Part shown: piece by piece, positions 36,279 through 38,425 of the stretch
Layout of the letters: each line of letters starts with the position of its first letter
Position numbering within the stretch: position 1 is the first letter of the stretch
Assembly (NCBI GenBank): GCA_905234595.1
Contig: CAJOID010000006.1
Location: 5,245 to 43,669, forward strand
Length of the DNA stretch: 38,425 bases
From: an uncultured Lachnospiraceae bacterium
GTDB taxonomy: Bacteria; Bacillota; Clostridia; Lachnospirales; Lachnospiraceae
Reading direction: 5' to 3'
Made by a program: the position numbers and the translations under genes
The notes under the pieces: model-generated
What the model saw: the letters and a program-made list of their open reading frames with translations, nothing else
Databases searched by the model: none
Told to the model about the DNA's origin: nothing

Positions 36279-36307
36279 ATAGTAACACAAAAAAGACCCT
36301 GCATCAA
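36279..36307 (-). promoter_or_regulatory. Candidate argH-operon promoter inside the nrdG terminator
   Basis: The minus strand reads TTGATG (36307-36302), a 17-base spacer and TACTAT (36284-36279). The -35 hexamer lies in the terminator loop and the T run forms part of the spacer. Confidence 0.5.
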
Positions 36308-36317
36308 CAAGGTCTTT
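36289..36317 (-). terminator. Intrinsic terminator after nrdDG
   Basis: The minus strand has AAAGACC, an 11-base loop and GGGTCTTT, followed by a run of T residues. It lies 27 bases after the nrdG stop. This is the clearest Rho-independent terminator in the window. Confidence 0.85.
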
Positions 36318-36343
36318 CAAAATAATAGTATGAATATTTCCGA

Positions 36344-36886
36344 TCATAATCTCCGGGGATTCCGAAGGGTGTATTCCGTGACCGTACCGCTCTCAAGCGT
36401 CTTCGGAACATCGATTATACGCTGGTTTTCGGATCCTCTGAAAGGGATCGTCAGGCTCTTGAGTTCAAGTTTGAACTCTCCGTCCACCAGAACATCGATG
36501 TAAGAGAGCATTTCATCGGTCACTTCACAGTGCGCTTTGCCGTCAGGCGCCATAAGATCGGTATCAAGCGTGTATCCGCTGTAAGCCCATATGGTCTTAT
36601 CGGGATAAGCTTTTTTGACACGCTTAAGCGTAGGCACGAGCGCACGCTGATTGTCCGGTTCAAACGGCTCCCCTCCGAGCAGCGTAAGACCGGATATATG
36701 TGAATGTGCAAGCCTGTTGATGATCAGGTCCTCCGTCTGTCTGGTATACGGAACACCGTAATCAAAATCCCAGGTTTCCGGCTGGAAGCATCCTTTGCAA
36801 TGATGCGTACAACCCGAAACGAAGAGGGTGACTCTCACACCCTCTCCGTCCGCTACGTCATTCGATTTGATATTACAGTAATTCAT
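36344..36886 (-). CDS. nrdG: Anaerobic ribonucleotide reductase activating protein NrdG
   Basis: NrdG is a radical SAM enzyme that forms the glycyl radical on NrdD. The 180-residue protein has the 4Fe-4S triad C26, C30 and C33 in SGCTHHCKGC, followed by LLGGEPFEPDN, the SAM-binding GGE motif, and ends with EYTLRNPRRL. I start at the ATG on 36886, which overlaps the nrdD stop as ATGA and gives the family N-terminus MNYCNIKSND; the longer frame to 37018 lies inside nrdD. Confidence 0.95.
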   Translation of the reverse strand: MNYCNIKSNDVADGEGVRVTLFVSGCTHHCKGCFQPETWDFDYGVPYTRQTEDLIINRLAHSHISGLTLLGGEPFEPDNQRALVPTLKRVKKAYPDKTIWAYSGYTLDTDLMAPDGKAHCEVTDEMLSYIDVLVDGEFKLELKSLTIPFRGSENQRIIDVPKTLESGTVTEYTLRNPRRL

Positions 36887-38425
36887 AGATGAAGAACTCT
36901 CTCCCGGATCTCCTGTGTACGCCCCTGATTCCAGAACTGGGTTCCGATATATCCGCAGGTACGTCTGGCCACATTCATCTTGTCCTGATCGGTATTGTGA
37001 CAGTTCGGGCACTCCCATATCAGCTTGCCGTCCTTATCTTCATGAACCTCGATCTCTCCGTCATAACCGCATACCTGGCAGTAATCCGATTTGGTGTTTA
37101 ATTCCGCATACATGATATTGTCATAGATATGCTTCATGACTGCGAGAACGGCATCCAGGTTATCCTGAAGATCGGGTACCTCTACATAACTGATGGCACC
37201 GCCGGGTGATAATGCCTGGAACTGAGCCTCGAAACTGAGCTTGTCGAATGCATCTATCTGCTCGGTAACATGTACATGATAACTGTTGGTGATATAGTTC
37301 TTATCTGTAACGCCCTTGATGATACCGAATCTCTTCTGCAGGCACTTGGCAAACTTATAAGTAGTGGATTCAAGCGGAGTTCCGTACAGTGAGAAATCGA
37401 TGTTGGACTCAGCTTTCCACTTCTTGCACGCGTCATTTAAGTACTTCATGACATCCAGCGCAAAAGGAGTCGCCGTAGGATCGGTATGCGACTTGCCTGT
37501 CATATATCTGGTACATTCGCACAGTCCCGCATAGCCCAGAGATATGGTCGAATAACCGTCAAACAGAAGCTTGTCTATAGGCTCGCCCTTCTTAAGTCTG
37601 GCGAGAGCACCGTCCTGCCAGAGGATGGGAGCAACATCGGACAGTGTTCCTTTTAATCTGTTGTGTCTGCACATGAGCGCGGTGTGACATATCTCAAGTC
37701 TCTCATCCATTATCTTCCAGAACTTGTACATATCACCTTCTGATGAGCATGCCACATCGACCAGGTTAATGGTAACGACGCCCTGATTGAATCTGCCGTA
37801 ATACTTACGCTTGCCGGGCACATAATTACCCGCATTGGCGATATTGCCCACACCTGCTTCGGTGAACCTGTCGGGAGTCAGGAAAGAACGGCATCCCATG
37901 CAGGGATAGCAGTCGCCGTCTTTGAGTTCTCTCATCATCTTCTCCGAGATATAATCGGGAACGAGTCTCTTGGCGGTACATCTGGCAGCCAGCTTGGTCA
38001 GATAGAAATACTTGCTGTCTTCGTGGATATTATCCTCTTCCAGTACATATATGAGCTTGGGGAATGCAGGCGTAATATATACGCCCTTCTCATTCTTGAC
38101 ACCCTTGATACGCTGATTGAGCATCTCCTCGATGATCATGGCAAGGTCATCTCTGGTCTGGCCCTCCGGAACCTCATCGATATACATGAATACTGTTATG
38201 AAAGGAGCCTGTCCGTTGGTAGTCATCAGAGTGATGACCTGATACTGCATGATCTGGCAGCCGCGATTGATCTCTTCCTTAACCCTCATCTCCGCGATCT
38301 GGTTGATCTTGTCATCGGACGCCTCTATATCCATCAGTTCAAGTTCCTTACGGACTTCCGCACGGAGCTTGGTACGGCTCACCTGTACAAAAGGAGCAAG
38401 ATGTGCAAGCGAGATACTCTGCCCG
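36883..38425 (-). CDS. nrdD: Anaerobic ribonucleoside-triphosphate reductase NrdD, C-terminal part (cut by window edge)
   Basis: About 514 C-terminal residues are visible and the frame stays open to the right edge, so the start (about 200 residues further) lies outside the window. NrdD reduces ribonucleoside triphosphates to dNTPs using a glycyl radical and works only without oxygen. The first visible segment contains LAPFVQVSR. The C-terminus has the zinc cysteines CQVC and CPNC, and the glycyl radical site RRTCGYIG, with the radical glycine 23 residues from the end. An internal in-frame GTG at 38382 is not a real start. nrdG follows with an ATGA overlap. Confidence 0.96.
   Translation of the reverse strand, partial: GQSISLAHLAPFVQVSRTKLRAEVRKELELMDIEASDDKINQIAEMRVKEEINRGCQIMQYQVITLMTTNGQAPFITVFMYIDEVPEGQTRDDLAMIIEEMLNQRIKGVKNEKGVYITPAFPKLIYVLEEDNIHEDSKYFYLTKLAARCTAKRLVPDYISEKMMRELKDGDCYPCMGCRSFLTPDRFTEAGVGNIANAGNYVPGKRKYYGRFNQGVVTINLVDVACSSEGDMYKFWKIMDERLEICHTALMCRHNRLKGTLSDVAPILWQDGALARLKKGEPIDKLLFDGYSTISLGYAGLCECTRYMTGKSHTDPTATPFALDVMKYLNDACKKWKAESNIDFSLYGTPLESTTYKFAKCLQKRFGIIKGVTDKNYITNSYHVHVTEQIDAFDKLSFEAQFQALSPGGAISYVEVPDLQDNLDAVLAVMKHIYDNIMYAELNTKSDYCQVCGYDGEIEVHEDKDGKLIWECPNCHNTDQDKMNVARRTCGYIGTQFWNQGRTQEIRERVLHL

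Overview
The window looks like ordinary chromosome of an anaerobic, low-to-mid GC Firmicute, most likely a Lachnospiraceae-type Clostridium relative. This rests on the oxygen-sensitive class III ribonucleotide reductase (nrdD/nrdG), a class B sortase, AGGAGG-type ribosome binding sites, Clostridia-style transporters, an archaeal-type Asd, and the absence of outer-membrane genes. I infer this from gene content and style only; there is no rRNA in the window to prove it. Almost every gene is on the minus strand; the only plus-strand gene is a MATE transporter. I saw no tRNA, rRNA, CRISPR array, insertion sequence, phage gene or clear pseudogene, and no gene-free stretch longer than about 125 bases.

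Layout, right to left in the direction of transcription. (1) 38425-36344: nrdD (5' part outside the window) and nrdG, closed by an intrinsic terminator. (2) 36235-27890: argH, asd, an EAL/degenerate-GGDEF protein, an archaeal-type ATPase, topB and a left-handed beta-helix protein, tightly packed; the likely promoter overlaps the nrdG terminator. (3) 27793-22679: a three-gene ABC importer (lipoprotein, permease, ATPase) followed by a large uncharacterised protein with an N-terminal cyclic-nucleotide-binding fold. (4) 22573-20493: uraA-upp uracil uptake and salvage behind a good sigma-A promoter, followed by an uncharacterised lipoprotein and a one-helix membrane protein. (5) 19498-15746: branched-chain amino acid genes ilvB, two divergent ilvN paralogues and ilvC, with a near-consensus promoter between the two ilvN copies. 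(6) 15634-11336: a MoxR ATPase, DUF58 and transglutaminase cassette that ends tail to tail against the MATE gene. (7) 10002-11348 (+): the MATE exporter, divergent from group 8 across an operator-like palindrome. (8) 9877-1: a tandem-receiver response regulator, nadD, a lipoprotein sortase, a CgeB-like glycosyltransferase, a glycosidase-like protein of unknown family, a ferredoxin-tailed aldo/keto reductase, an MFS transporter and a pair of ABC exporter half-transporters, the second cut by the window edge.

Functionally the window mixes core metabolism (NAD, uracil, Val/Leu/Ile, Arg, Asp-family amino acids, dNTPs) with envelope and signalling genes. I find no convincing new defence or mobile system. 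The least explained pieces are the 754-residue cyclic-nucleotide-fold protein tied to an ABC importer, the 576-residue glycosidase-like protein, the lipid-anchored sortase, the lipoprotein/one-helix pair between upp and ilvB, and the symmetric divergent promoter at 9924-9958.
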